The notes: generated by a model from the sequence alone, not told the origin. DNA of 64,000 bases from JADLHS01 sp039806955 (GCA_039806955.1 JBDHQI010000003.1:1-64000); one strand, 5' to 3'; counted from the stretch's first letter, positions 42,334-50,307 are shown. Translations and numbers: made by a program.

Positions 42334-43196
42334 GTTTTGATTTCGATTTTGTGTTGAGGTTTGAACGGACAAACGGAAATCCGGGGATGGAGAAAACGCT
42401 CGAAGTCGGCGCGCAATTGTTTGCGCGCATGATACAGTCGTGACTCGACTGCTTTGGCGGAGCAGTGCAGCAGGCCGCCAATCTCGATTTGGGAAAGCTC
42501 ATCGTAGGCGAACAGGCGCACTGACTCACGCAGTTGAGGCGTCAGCGCCGCAAGCGAATCCTCCAAGCTGCGCATTTCTTCCTCGTGCTCCAATCGAACA
42601 TCCGGCGCTGGCTCGCGAGCCGGAATGCGCTGTTGCGATTCCAGTTCCTCCTCGTTCAATTCCTCCAACGAAATGATCTCGGGCTGGCGAGCGCGGTGAC
42701 GAAGGCGGTTGCGAGCCAGATTAAATGCGATGGTGTAAAGCCAGGTCGTGAACCTCGCCTGCAAATCAAACCGATGCCGGTGGCGATAGACCCGGATGAA
42801 AGCCTCGTCCACAACGTCCGTCGCCTCGTTCCAGTCCTTCAGCATTCGCGCAATGACACCATGCAGACGGGCGGCATGACGTTGCATCAAACGCGTCATC
42901 GCTTCGTCTTCATCCCGGCACAGGCAGGCCATGTCAGCCGCATCCTGTCGGGCAATCGCTTCCCGTCCGTTCGTGCTTCGGTCTGGCGTGAGACATAAAT
43001 CCTTTTCAACCGTGAGCGCGCCGGATCGGCTACCGATTTGGCGGGCGTCGACTACGAGCGTCTGTGTGGTGCGACTCCATGTCCACTTCGCTTCATGGCC
43101 GTTGGTATGCTCACTTCCGTTCGCAGGCGAAACGGACTTGCCGTTTCGGTCCAAAGTCTGGGTCGTTGTGTCAGAAGGTGAAAGAATCAGAGCCAT
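42330..43196 (-). CDS. ECF sigma factor with extra N-terminal segment
   Basis: 288 aa. The sigma part begins near residue 86 (DMACLCRDEDEAMTRLMQRHA), with region 2 (WNEATDVVDEAFIRVYRHR, FTTWLYTIAFNLARNRLRHR) and region 4 (YDELSQIEIGGLLHCSAKAVESRLYHARKQL). The first 75 residues (TQTLDRNGKSVS, KWTWSRTTQTLVVDARQ, GALTVEKDLCLT) look like the beta strands of an unrelated lipocalin-like or DUF protein. No ribosome site is seen before an internal start (ATG 42932). So a gene fusion or the remains of another gene are likely. Coupled to the DUF3347 gene by ATGA. Confidence 0.75.
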   Translation of the reverse strand: MALILSPSDTTTQTLDRNGKSVSPANGSEHTNGHEAKWTWSRTTQTLVVDARQIGSRSGALTVEKDLCLTPDRSTNGREAIARQDAADMACLCRDEDEAMTRLMQRHAARLHGVIARMLKDWNEATDVVDEAFIRVYRHRHRFDLQARFTTWLYTIAFNLARNRLRHRARQPEIISLEELNEEELESQQRIPAREPAPDVRLEHEEEMRSLEDSLAALTPQLRESVRLFAYDELSQIEIGGLLHCSAKAVESRLYHARKQLRADFERFLHPRISVCPFKPQHKIEIKT

Positions 43197-43230
43197 GAAA
43201 TCGCTCCCATGTCAGACACGGCGCGCTGCG

Positions 43231-43533
43231 TCAGCCAATGGTTAGAACCGCGTTCGCTCCGCCGTGTGGGTTTGCCACGGTCTCTTTGGCGTTCGGGTCG
43301 TCCACCCAATTGCCATCCACCACGAGGCGGTATTCGTAGCGCCCCGGCGGCAGTGTGAGTTCTTTCACCCAACGACCGTTACCGAGAGCAACCATTGGCG
43401 TTGCGCCCGGTTGCCAGTCGTTGAACGAACCGGCGATGCACACGGTCTTGGCTTCGCTGCTCTGAAACTCAAACCGGCAGGCACGTTTGCCGGAAGCGGA
43501 AGTCGTTGCGGGATTTTTGTTCTTTCTGGCCAT
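43231..43533 (-). CDS. stand-alone CBM48-like domain protein (copy 3)
   Basis: 100 aa from the ATG at 43533, which has a good ribosome site (AAAGGA, 8 nt ahead). Basic N-terminus, then VCIAGSFNDWQPGATPM, GRWVKELTLPPGRYEYRLVVDGNWVDDPNAKE, end GGANAVLTIG, a full CBM48 module without an enzyme. The closest relative here is the copy at 41394. Preceded by a long (124 nt) leader and an ECF-type promoter at 43657-43679. Confidence 0.7.
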   Translation of the reverse strand: MARKNKNPATTSASGKRACRFEFQSSEAKTVCIAGSFNDWQPGATPMVALGNGRWVKELTLPPGRYEYRLVVDGNWVDDPNAKETVANPHGGANAVLTIG

Positions 43534-43656
43534 GCGGATTCCTTTCTTGCTCGCGGGTGAGCATTCCCCTGTGCGATGGGAACTTGAAATCCGGTGCTGG
43601 ACCAGTCGCGCAGAGGAATTTTCACGAGCGTATTCATAAACTTCGTCGAACCTTGA

Positions 43657-43679
43657 TACGCCGCAGAACAACGCATCCC
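43657..43679 (-). promoter_or_regulatory. ECF-type promoter element before the third CBM48 gene
   Basis: GGGATGC, 12 nt, CGTA (AGAGGGATGC / CGTATCAAGG) on the minus strand, 124 nt before the start at 43533. Confidence 0.6.
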
Positions 43680-43764
43680 TCTGCAAACACGGAGAAATCG
43701 TGCCGCCCGGTCGGAATGGAAAGCTCCGTCCGTTCTTGCGTGCTGCCGCATTTCGCGCGTCAAC

Positions 43765-44430
43765 CTATTCCGCCAGTAGTGGCGCGAGGCTTTCGCGGAG
43801 TTGCTGACGCGCTTTGTAGATACGCACCTCGACTGCTTTGGCGGAGCAATTTAGAATCTCGCCGATCTCGGCGTGGGACTTCTCCTCGTATTCCGCCAGC
43901 ACCAGCGGGACGCGCCACTTTTCAGGCAACGCGGCAACGGCGCGGCGCACGGTCTCCGCCCGTTCCTCCGCTTGTGTGGCTTCACTTGGCGACGGCCTGT
44001 TTTCGGGAAGCGATTCACTGAAGCTATTGCCCGTGGCTTCGTTATCCGCGTCGAGCGAAACCTGCTGATGGCGTCCGCGCCAGCGGTAACGGTCGCGCAC
44101 TAGATTGCTGGCGATGGCGTAGAGCCAGGTGGAGAATCGTTTGGCCGCGTCGAACTTCGTCCGGTTCTGATAAACACGGACGAAAGTTTCCTGCGCCAAG
44201 TCCGCCGCATCCTCCTCGTTTTGCAATGAACGAACCAAATACTGGAAGATCCGTTCCGCGTGGCGTTCCATCAAATCGTTCAACGCCGCGCCATGTCCCG
44301 ACGCCAACCGCGCCATGTCGAGGCGATCCTGCTCGTCGGCATCGGCGGGTTTCGCGAACGAACTGCCCGCCTCCGTCTGCACCGACAAGGTGCTGATGCC
44401 GGGATGCGTGGTTGGCTGCTGCGAGAACAT
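43765..44430 (-). CDS. ECF sigma factor, CnrH-like paralogue without adjacent anti-sigma gene
   Basis: 221 aa. Region 2 has HGAALNDLMERHAERIF and DLAQETFVRVYQNRTKF; region 4 has YEEKSHAEIGEILNCSAKAVEVRIYKARQQLRE. It is very close to the sigma factor at 60928 in both regions, so the two probably read the same or overlapping promoters. No anti-sigma or sensor gene is next to it; an unpaired YX set lies 15 kb away at 59227-60072. It is followed by the CBM48 gene and preceded by the Cys-ribbon gene at 44511. Confidence 0.85.
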   Translation of the reverse strand: MFSQQPTTHPGISTLSVQTEAGSSFAKPADADEQDRLDMARLASGHGAALNDLMERHAERIFQYLVRSLQNEEDAADLAQETFVRVYQNRTKFDAAKRFSTWLYAIASNLVRDRYRWRGRHQQVSLDADNEATGNSFSESLPENRPSPSEATQAEERAETVRRAVAALPEKWRVPLVLAEYEEKSHAEIGEILNCSAKAVEVRIYKARQQLRESLAPLLAE

Positions 44431-44510
44431 GGCTTCAATCTATTTGCCCCCGCATCAGGGCGGGCGGACGGACTCATGCCGTCACGCCGCGCCCCGGCGG
44501 GCAATGCGCG

Positions 44511-44972
44511 TTACTTTTTCTCCATGCCTTCGGTGGGCTTGGCGCTCTTGGTCGTAGCGCAGCAAAATGCCGAGTCATCGCCACATGCCTTGCAACTGTG
44601 CTTGAGTTCGGTGATGTCGCCTTTAGCGTGGCCGGTGACGGTGATGGTGGAATTGCAGCCGGCGCACGCGTGCGTGCCGATCAACTCCTTCGGCTGGCCG
44701 CCTTCCATCAGAAGTTGCGCGCCTTTCGTGCCCTGCTTGACGCGGGTAACCCACACGGTTTTGCACTTACTGCACACCATCGCCATCGTGTCGTCGTCCT
44801 TGAGTGCCGCTGCGTCCTTGGTGGTTTTCACTTCCTTGAGCAGCATGAGTTGATGCTCGCCGCCTTTCATGGGCTTCATCGGCTCATCCGCGCGGGCGTT
44901 GAGCGACATGGCCAGAGCGAACGCGACGCCGAGGCCGAGGATTGTTTTGCAGACTGACTTGTTTGTTTTCAT
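44511..44972 (-). CDS. secreted Cys-ribbon protein (copy 3)
   Basis: 153 aa with a signal peptide ending NARA-DE (residue 29). The mature part has VCSKCKTVW, THACAGCNSTITVTGHAKGD, HSCKACGDDSAFCCAT and the end PTEGMEKK. Matches the genes at 40879 and 35114 in three Cys pairs, the ITVTG[HR] linker, CGxxSxxCC and the GM[ES] end. Preceded by a perfect hairpin at 45015-45034. Likely a periplasmic soft-metal or zinc binder; no named family recognised. Confidence 0.65.
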   Translation of the reverse strand: MKTNKSVCKTILGLGVAFALAMSLNARADEPMKPMKGGEHQLMLLKEVKTTKDAAALKDDDTMAMVCSKCKTVWVTRVKQGTKGAQLLMEGGQPKELIGTHACAGCNSTITVTGHAKGDITELKHSCKACGDDSAFCCATTKSAKPTEGMEKK

Positions 44973-45014
44973 TTTTGTTCCTTTTGGCTTTTTGTTTGTT
45001 GTTCGTTTCGGGGC

Positions 45015-45034
45015 GAGCCTGCGACCGCAGGCTC
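45015..45034 (-). other. perfect hairpin between receiver gene and Cys-ribbon gene
   Basis: GAGCCTGCG / CGCAGGCTC with a 2-nt loop at the stop codon of the receiver gene. There is no T-run in the minus direction, so it may cap or attenuate the downstream message rather than terminate it. Confidence 0.45.
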
Positions 45035-45461
45035 AAAGCGTTTCATCGGGTTCTTCGTCCGCCTTCAGCACTTCGTGGATGATGGTGATCAATTTCTCCG
45101 GGCCGTCCTGTTTGGGAGCAAAACCGCAAGCCCCTGCCGCGCGGGCGAGACGCTCCGTTCGACGCACGTCGAACATGGTGGTGGCCACGATGGGAAGCGC
45201 GGGAGTTTGCGCGTGGAGCAGCTTGATTAAATCCAGTCCGCTGGAAGATTTGAGCTGGATGTCGGTTAAAACGAGATCGGGTTGCAGGGACGCAATGGCT
45301 TCAATTGCTTCGCGCGCGTCCTCGGCCTCGCCGCACACGGTCAAATCGGTCTCGCGTTCCAGTGCGCCGACGATGCTTTGGCGCATCAGCGGGTGATCCT
45401 CGATGACAAAAACTCGGCGTTTCAAAATCCGCGTCGGTCGTTGAACTTTTGTGGCGTTCAC
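45033..45461 (-). CDS. receiver-only response regulator (NarL-type receiver)
   Basis: 142 aa from a GTG at 45461. It has FVIEDHPLMRQSIVGALERETDL, the acceptor Asp in LVLTDIQLKSSSGLDLI and a Lys in FAPKQDGPEKLI. The sequence closely follows the receiver of the LuxR-type regulator at 47327 (VCGEAxxAREAxEAIAxLxPDLVL), but it has no DNA-binding domain and the usual C-terminal spacing ends. A phosphate sink or partner of the kinase at 48061 is plausible. Confidence 0.8.
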   Translation of the reverse strand: MNATKVQRPTRILKRRVFVIEDHPLMRQSIVGALERETDLTVCGEAEDAREAIEAIASLQPDLVLTDIQLKSSSGLDLIKLLHAQTPALPIVATTMFDVRRTERLARAAGACGFAPKQDGPEKLITIIHEVLKADEEPDETL

Positions 45462-45628
45462 GAGAGCAGATTACGTCGAGGTGGAACGCCTGCCCATTGG
45501 CGCAGAAGTCACGCTCGCGTAAAGGAGGGAGAATGCTGCGGATAAAGGAAATGCTTATGCACGAGGCGATGATGATGTCCGCTGTCCTTGCCTGCTCCTG
45601 GCGCTCGGGTTAATTTGGTTGCCTGACG

Positions 45629-46099
45629 ATGGCAGAATCTCTTTTCAAAGTTGGTGAACTAGCCGAGCGCGCCGAAGTCGGTGTGCAGACGCTGCATTAT
45701 TACGAGCGGCTTGGACTGTTGCCGAAACCAGAACGCTCCGCCTCGAATTATCGTCTTTACCCGACGGATGCCCTTCGCCGAGTCCAGTTCATCAAGAAAT
45801 CTCAATCGCTCGGTTTTGCGTTGGAGGAAATCAAAGAGATTCTCGGCTTGCGCGGGCAAGGCCGCGCTCCCTGCCGCTGCGTTGCGGACGTGGGCAAAAA
45901 GCATTTGAAAGAGTTGGATGCGCGCATTGCGGCGTTGCAGGAATTCCGGCGGGCGTTGGCAGCCGTCGTGCCGAAATGGGAAAAGGAAACGTCACGTCAA
46001 CGGAAGTGTGCGGGCGAGTTTTGCGATTTAATCGAGCGTTTGCCCCAGATTCCAAGCGGCCCTCCTCCTCTTGAAAAACGGGTAAGAAAAGGCCCTTGA
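45629..46099 (+). CDS. merR: MerR-family metal-responsive regulator
   Basis: 156 aa. The DNA-binding N-terminus has KVGELAERAEVGVQTLHYYERLGLL, then the coiled dimer helix. Cysteines at 82, 84, 127 and 132 (APCRCV; KCAGEFCDLIE) stand where MerR/ZntR/PbrR regulators hold metal. C82 corresponds to the first MerR Cys. The C-terminal pair is spaced by four residues, unlike classic MerR (eight). It probably represses and activates the promoter at 46096-46126, whose -35 box covers its own stop codon. With a MerT-type target, mercury is the best guess. Confidence 0.82.
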   Translation: MAESLFKVGELAERAEVGVQTLHYYERLGLLPKPERSASNYRLYPTDALRRVQFIKKSQSLGFALEEIKEILGLRGQGRAPCRCVADVGKKHLKELDARIAALQEFRRALAAVVPKWEKETSRQRKCAGEFCDLIERLPQIPSGPPPLEKRVRKGP

Positions 46100-46126
46100 C
46101 CCTCTAGCCAGATAGAGGCTGTAGGT
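46096..46126 (+). promoter_or_regulatory. MerR-type promoter with 19-bp spacer and perfect dyad
   Basis: TTGACC at 46096-46101, 19 nt, then GTAGGT at 46121-46126. A perfect inverted repeat CCTCTA-N6-TAGAGG (46101-46118) lies in the spacer. MerR-family regulators act on just such elongated spacers. The -35 overlaps the merR stop codon. Confidence 0.75.
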
Positions 46127-46155
46127 TTGTTCAGAAACTGAAACTGGAAAAGTTT

Positions 46156-46767
46156 ATGGACAAATCGAAAGCTCTACAAAAGGCCACGTTGGGCGGCAGT
46201 CTTCTCGCTGCTGTCATTGCCTCGCTGTGTTGCATCGGGCCGCTGCTCGCGGTGGCGTTCGGACTCGGCGGCTTTGCCGCGTCCGCCGTGTTTGAAAAAT
46301 GGCGACCGGTATTTTTGGGCGTGACGTTCGCCCTGCTCGCGCTGGCCTGGTATCTTACTTATCGCAAACCGAAAGAAAGCTGCGAGGAAGGCTCGGCCTG
46401 CGCGACCAAGCCGGCGGGCAAATGGAACAAAGTAGTTTTGTGGATTGCTACGGGCATTGTCTTACTCACGACCGCCTTTCCCAGTCTTTCGTCGGTGATC
46501 CTTCGCGGAACGCAGTCGAGTGTTCCCGGCGCGGTCGCGGGCGATAACAGCGTCGTCTTGAAGGTGGAGATACCGAGCATGGATTGCGCGGCGTGCGCCG
46601 TCAGCATCCAGACGAAAATGCGCAAGCTGGCAGGCGTCATCACCGCCAGCGTCAACTACGACACGAAGGAGGCCGAGGTGCAATACGACGCCACAAAACT
46701 CGCGCCGGAGAAGATCATCGCGGCCATTGATGAAACCGGGTTCAAGGCCGAGCCTGCCAACAAATAA
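46156..46767 (+). CDS. MerT-like transporter fused to HMA domain (MerTP)
   Basis: 203 aa: membrane helices with the vicinal pair SLCCIGPLL in the first, a second Cys pair in the loop (SCEEGSACATKP), and a third helix. It ends in an HMA domain (residues 134-203) with PSMDCAACAVSIQTKM, the MerP/CopZ-like binding loop. MerT moves Hg(II) inward to reductase; MerP is normally separate and periplasmic. No merA is in the window, so the metal may be kept by the next gene's product. Controlled by the MerR-type promoter. Confidence 0.82.
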   Translation: MDKSKALQKATLGGSLLAAVIASLCCIGPLLAVAFGLGGFAASAVFEKWRPVFLGVTFALLALAWYLTYRKPKESCEEGSACATKPAGKWNKVVLWIATGIVLLTTAFPSLSSVILRGTQSSVPGAVAGDNSVVLKVEIPSMDCAACAVSIQTKMRKLAGVITASVNYDTKEAEVQYDATKLAPEKIIAAIDETGFKAEPANK

Positions 46768-46788
46768 TTTCAACCAAGTCACCCTACG

Positions 46789-47301
46789 ATGTCAGACTGC
46801 TGCTTAATCAACTCAACGGATGAAAAGCCTTGCCCCGAAACAGAGAGGGCCGGAGCGAGCAATTGCCCGGAATGTGGTCACCCCGGCAAGGCCGTCGAAA
46901 CGAAAACGCTGAAACAAATGGTGCAACCGCAGCACCTCGAACTTGCCAGCAAGCCGGGTTTCTTGTTTTGCCGCACCGCAGATTGCGACGTGGTTTATTT
47001 CCATCCTGACGGCGACTGTTTGCGGAAGCCCGATGTGCGCGTGCGGGTGGGACTCAAGGAAACCGAAGATCCCGTGCCTGTCTGCTACTGCTTCGGGTTC
47101 ACGGAGGCGATGGCCGTGGAGGAAATCCGTGCGACCGGCAAATGCAGCATCCCGCGACGCATCACCGCCGAAGTGAAAGCCGGAAACTGCGCCTGCGAAA
47201 TCCGCAATCCGCAAGGCTCATGCTGTCTGGGCAACGTCAACGCCGCAGTCAAAAGAGTGATGAGACTCATGGCGGTCGAAAACCCGGCAGCACTCCCCTG
47301 A
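46789..47301 (+). CDS. CopZ-like Fe-S metallochaperone
   Basis: 170 aa, Cys-rich. N-terminal CPECG zinc-like pair, then FLFCRTADCDVVYF, VCYCFGFTEAMAVEEI and a final set CACEIRNPQGSCCLG. It resembles the N-terminal domain of archaeal CopZ, which carries a zinc and a [2Fe-2S] cluster and reduces/chaperones copper. Here no HMA is attached; the HMA is instead on the preceding MerT-like protein, 21 nt upstream. The two together could make a two-part chaperone. Cytoplasmic. Confidence 0.75.
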   Translation: MSDCCLINSTDEKPCPETERAGASNCPECGHPGKAVETKTLKQMVQPQHLELASKPGFLFCRTADCDVVYFHPDGDCLRKPDVRVRVGLKETEDPVPVCYCFGFTEAMAVEEIRATGKCSIPRRITAEVKAGNCACEIRNPQGSCCLGNVNAAVKRVMRLMAVENPAALP

Positions 47302-47326
47302 AATCCGCCGGCTGTTACGAACCTGC

Positions 47327-48064
47327 CTATACACTCGGCCCGCCCTGCGAAGCAACCCACCGAATCGCAAACCGCGTGAACTCGGGCGTGGCTTTCAGGC
47401 CGAGCTTTTCTTTGATGTGCATCCGATGCACGTCAACGGTCTTGGGACTAAGATGAAGGCGCTGGGCAATCTCATCGGTGCTCCAGCCTTCGCCAAAAAG
47501 GCGCATCACTTCCAGTTCGCGGTCACTCAATTTGGTTTCCGGGTCGTTGCCGATTTTGCCGGAGGGAGCGGCCACGGATTCCAGAATCTTGGCGGACATG
47601 CGCGGGCTTACCGCAATTTGCCCGCTCAACACGGTGCGGATGGCGTTTGCAAGTTGCTCGTCCGAACCCGCGCCTTTCATCACGTATCCGCGTCCGCCTG
47701 CTCGCAACACGCGTGCCGCGTAAAGCGATTCATCCTGCATGGACATCGCGAGCACGGGCAGACCGGGATGCAATGCGAGAATGTCCTTGATCAGTTCAAG
47801 GCCCTCCTTGTCGGGCAGCGTCATGTCCACCAGGACGAGATCGGGTTTCAGTTTTGCAATGGCTTCCATCGCTTCGCGCGCTGTGCCCGCCTCGCCGCAG
47901 ACCATCAAGTCTTGTTCACGGCTCAAGAGATCAGCCTGACCTCGGCGCATCAACGGGTGGTCGTCCACCAGCAGAATCCTTTTGAACTGCGGAGGCGCTG
48001 GGCGCAAGGCAGGCGGCGCGAGCTTGCGCTGAGAACGGCTCGATCCTGACTCCAGATGGCTCAT
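47327..48064 (-). CDS. NarL/FixJ-type response regulator
   Basis: 245 aa. Receiver (residues 32-150; LLVDDHPLMRRGQADLLS, acceptor in LVLVDMTLPDKEGL) and a LuxR-type helix-turn-helix (about 180-235; LSDRELEVMRLFGEGWSTDEIAQRL, VDVHRMHIKEKLGLKA). Its start overlaps the stop of the kinase gene (ATGA at 48061-48064), so the pair is translationally coupled. It is the last gene of the fourth RND operon and probably activates that operon. Confidence 0.9.
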   Translation of the reverse strand: MSHLESGSSRSQRKLAPPALRPAPPQFKRILLVDDHPLMRRGQADLLSREQDLMVCGEAGTAREAMEAIAKLKPDLVLVDMTLPDKEGLELIKDILALHPGLPVLAMSMQDESLYAARVLRAGGRGYVMKGAGSDEQLANAIRTVLSGQIAVSPRMSAKILESVAAPSGKIGNDPETKLSDRELEVMRLFGEGWSTDEIAQRLHLSPKTVDVHRMHIKEKLGLKATPEFTRFAIRWVASQGGPSV

Positions 48065-49158
48065 AGATTTCCTTTCGATTCAGTTGCTTTTCCGAGCATT
48101 GCCTCCGGCACGGAACAAATCACGGTGACACCTGCGCCGGGTTCGATGTTCACCTTTAATTGCCCGCCAATCAGTCGAGCACGCTGTTCCATCGTGCGCA
48201 AACCCAGGCCGTGGCAATTCTTCTGCGTGTCAAAACCGACGCCGTTGTCACGCACGCGCAATTCCACATCTGCGGGGCGGCGCACCAGCTCAATGGCGAT
48301 CCGCGAAGCGTGCCCGTGCTTGAGCGCGTTATGCACCGCTTCCTGCGCGATACGATAAATGTGACTCGCCACATTCAGGTCATGCACCACAATCGCATCG
48401 GAAGACAATTCGGACGTGATGCCGTAACTGGCAGAAATACGTTCAGCGAGACTGTCCAACGCCTGAACCAAACCGTCGGGCTGCGGCGGCACGGCGTAAA
48501 GTTCGTGAGACAGATCGCGCGCCTGGGTGATGGCGGTGGCGAGCTCCTTGGAAAGTTGCGCGGCGATTTCGGCCTGTGCCGAGTTGGCGGATTTCAAATC
48601 ACGATGCAGTCCGTTCATCAAAAAGAGCAATCCGCCAAGCTGTTGCCCCAAGCCATCGTGCAATTCCCTCGCGATGCGGGAGCGTTCCTGCTCCGCCGCT
48701 GCCGCGACCGTCTGCTCAAGCTGCCGCCGCTCGGCTTCGCTCTGACGAAGCTTCTCCTCGGCGCGTTTGCGCTCGGTGATGTCGGCACGGATGGCGATGT
48801 ATTGGCGGGGTTTGCCATGTTCGTCGAGGAAAGGGACGATGGTGGTATCCACCCAATAAAACGAACCGTCCTTGGCCTTGTTCTTAATTTCGCCCTTCCA
48901 AACCTTGCCACGCGCAATGGTCGTCCACAGGCCGCGCATGAATTCCTTGGCATGGTGGCCGGAATTGATTACGCGGTGGTCCTGACCCAAGAGTTCCTCA
49001 CGCGAATACTTCGAGATCGCGCAGAACTTGTCGTTGACGTAGGTAATCTTTCCTTGCGGATCGGTGATGGCCACGATGGCGTGCTCGTCGAGCGCGGCCT
49101 TCAATTCAGCCACTTCGCGATACCGCTCGTCACCTTGTGCAGAATGGGTTTTGCTCAT
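48061..49158 (-). CDS. PAS-domain sensor histidine kinase (NarX/DegS-type)
   Basis: 365 aa from the ATG at 49158 with a good ribosome site (AAGGAG). PAS/PAC domain (about residues 20-135; ITDPQGKITYVNDKFCAISKYSREELLG), a coiled linker, HisKA_3 (about 160-230; RSRIARELHDGLGQQL, phospho-His in ELHDGLG) and the ATPase domain with HNALKHGHASRI and DNGVGFDTQ. No membrane segments, so it is cytoplasmic; the PAS may sense redox or a ligand. Partner regulator at 47327. Confidence 0.9.
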   Translation of the reverse strand: MSKTHSAQGDERYREVAELKAALDEHAIVAITDPQGKITYVNDKFCAISKYSREELLGQDHRVINSGHHAKEFMRGLWTTIARGKVWKGEIKNKAKDGSFYWVDTTIVPFLDEHGKPRQYIAIRADITERKRAEEKLRQSEAERRQLEQTVAAAAEQERSRIARELHDGLGQQLGGLLFLMNGLHRDLKSANSAQAEIAAQLSKELATAITQARDLSHELYAVPPQPDGLVQALDSLAERISASYGITSELSSDAIVVHDLNVASHIYRIAQEAVHNALKHGHASRIAIELVRRPADVELRVRDNGVGFDTQKNCHGLGLRTMEQRARLIGGQLKVNIEPGAGVTVICSVPEAMLGKATESKGNL

Positions 49159-49280
49159 CCGGTCTCCTTGGTTGTTTTCGGCGGTGGAAGTGGATCGCCA
49201 CTTCCCGACCAAATGCAGAGGAACGGCAGCGCGCTGCCGAGGGCATAAAGCAGGAAGATGGCGACAATGAACGCAGTCAT
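49155..49280 (-). CDS. 41-aa membrane peptide overlapping the kinase start
   Basis: MTAFIVAIFLLYALGSALPF then LCIWSGSGDPLP and a basic tail KTTKETG. One hydrophobic helix (residues 3-24). Its stop overlaps the kinase ATG (ATGA at 49155-49158), the same coupling as kinase to regulator. It lies in the operon between the HMBD protein at 49294 and the kinase. It could be a membrane tether or input peptide for the soluble kinase; that is inference. Confidence 0.55.
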   Translation of the reverse strand: MTAFIVAIFLLYALGSALPFLCIWSGSGDPLPPPKTTKETG

Positions 49281-49293
49281 GTTTTGCCCAGGA

Positions 49294-50307
49294 TTACTCT
49301 TTCGCCACATTCAGAGTGAACCGCGCGAATTTGGACACGCCGCCGATTTGGACTTGGGCGTAGAGTCGCATCAGGCCGGGTTGCTCGGGTTCAATGTGGA
49401 ACTCCAGACTGCCCGCGCCGCGATCGGCATCTGACTTCGGCTCTGCGCCCATCGGGTGAATGTGGACGATGGATTTGTAATCTTCGCCAAAGCCCACAAG
49501 GTGCGCGTAGGTGGCCATGATGGGTTCAAGCTGGGTGAAGATTTTTCCGTCGGGCGAGGTGATGCGGAGTTTGCCCATCGTGGCTTCGCCAACCTTGAGC
49601 TTGGCTTTGTTGAACACGACTTCGTATTTCAACCCTTCCACCTCGGTCACCGTCTTGATGTCCCGCTCAGTGATCGGTTCGCCCTGGGTGGGTGCGGCGA
49701 TGTCCGTCATGGAATACTCCTGCGCGTCCGTGGCGACAGGGAGCAAGTCTGCCCATGCACGATAAGCGCCCGGCTTGAGTGGTGTGAAGCTGAAGGCGTA
49801 TTCGCCCGGTGTGCCGGTCGGCACGGGGTGTTCGTGATGATAATCCGTGAGGCTCTGGTCGTTGATGAGCAGGTGAATCTTTTTCGTGTGCGCGTCCTTC
49901 AAGTCGGAGAGCAGCACGGGCGAGCCGTCCTTCTTGGTCAGCCGCAAGATGGCTTCGGCCTTCTGCCCCACCTGCAAAGGCGCGGTGGTGGTGACGGTGG
50001 CGATGAGCGTCGGCTCGGTGGCATGGCCGCCGTGTGCGCCTTCCTCGTGTCCGCCGCCTGCGACCTGTTTCAACGTCATGCCGCACTTGGGACATTTGCC
50101 CGGTTTGTCGGATTCACTGCCCTCGCACTTCATCGGACAGATGTATTTGGCGGCGGCAACGGCGTGTTCATGGCCGGCCTTTTCAGCAGTGGCATGATCG
50201 TGGCCGGGCGCTTCGCCAGCGCTGTGTTCGTGTTCGCTGCGGTTGCAGGCGGTGAACGCCAGCGCGATGGCCAGCACGGAAACGGAGAGGAGCAATGTTT
50301 TCTTCAT
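49294..50307 (-). CDS. secreted HMBD protein with FixH/PMT-like beta domains
   Basis: 337 aa from the ATG at 50307. Lipoprotein-like signal (LAFTACNRS), a His-rich stretch (EHEHSAGEAPGHDH), one HMBD (YICPMKC...CPKCGMTLK), then two beta-sandwich segments (about 110-220 and 225-335) that include HLLINDQSLTDYHHEHP and HLVGFGEDYKSIVHIHP. The two YHHEHP/HIHP blocks look like Cu/Zn-binding sites. Probably a periplasmic copper-binding protein of the fourth system. A long hairpin at 50334-50369 precedes it. Confidence 0.7.
   Translation of the reverse strand: MKKTLLLSVSVLAIALAFTACNRSEHEHSAGEAPGHDHATAEKAGHEHAVAAAKYICPMKCEGSESDKPGKCPKCGMTLKQVAGGGHEEGAHGGHATEPTLIATVTTTAPLQVGQKAEAILRLTKKDGSPVLLSDLKDAHTKKIHLLINDQSLTDYHHEHPVPTGTPGEYAFSFTPLKPGAYRAWADLLPVATDAQEYSMTDIAAPTQGEPITERDIKTVTEVEGLKYEVVFNKAKLKVGEATMGKLRITSPDGKIFTQLEPIMATYAHLVGFGEDYKSIVHIHPMGAEPKSDADRGAGSLEFHIEPEQPGLMRLYAQVQIGGVSKFARFTLNVAKE

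Noticed and set aside
43365..43763. Alternative frame over the third CBM48 gene, beginning upstream of it
   Set aside because: An ATG in this frame does follow the ECF-type promoter, but the translation is Arg/Pro-rich and overlaps a good CBM48 gene with a clear ribosome site.
45015..45034. Rho-independent terminator
   Set aside because: The stem is perfect but is followed in the minus direction by an A-rich rather than T-rich tract; the same holds for the stems at 33875, 50334 and 62356.
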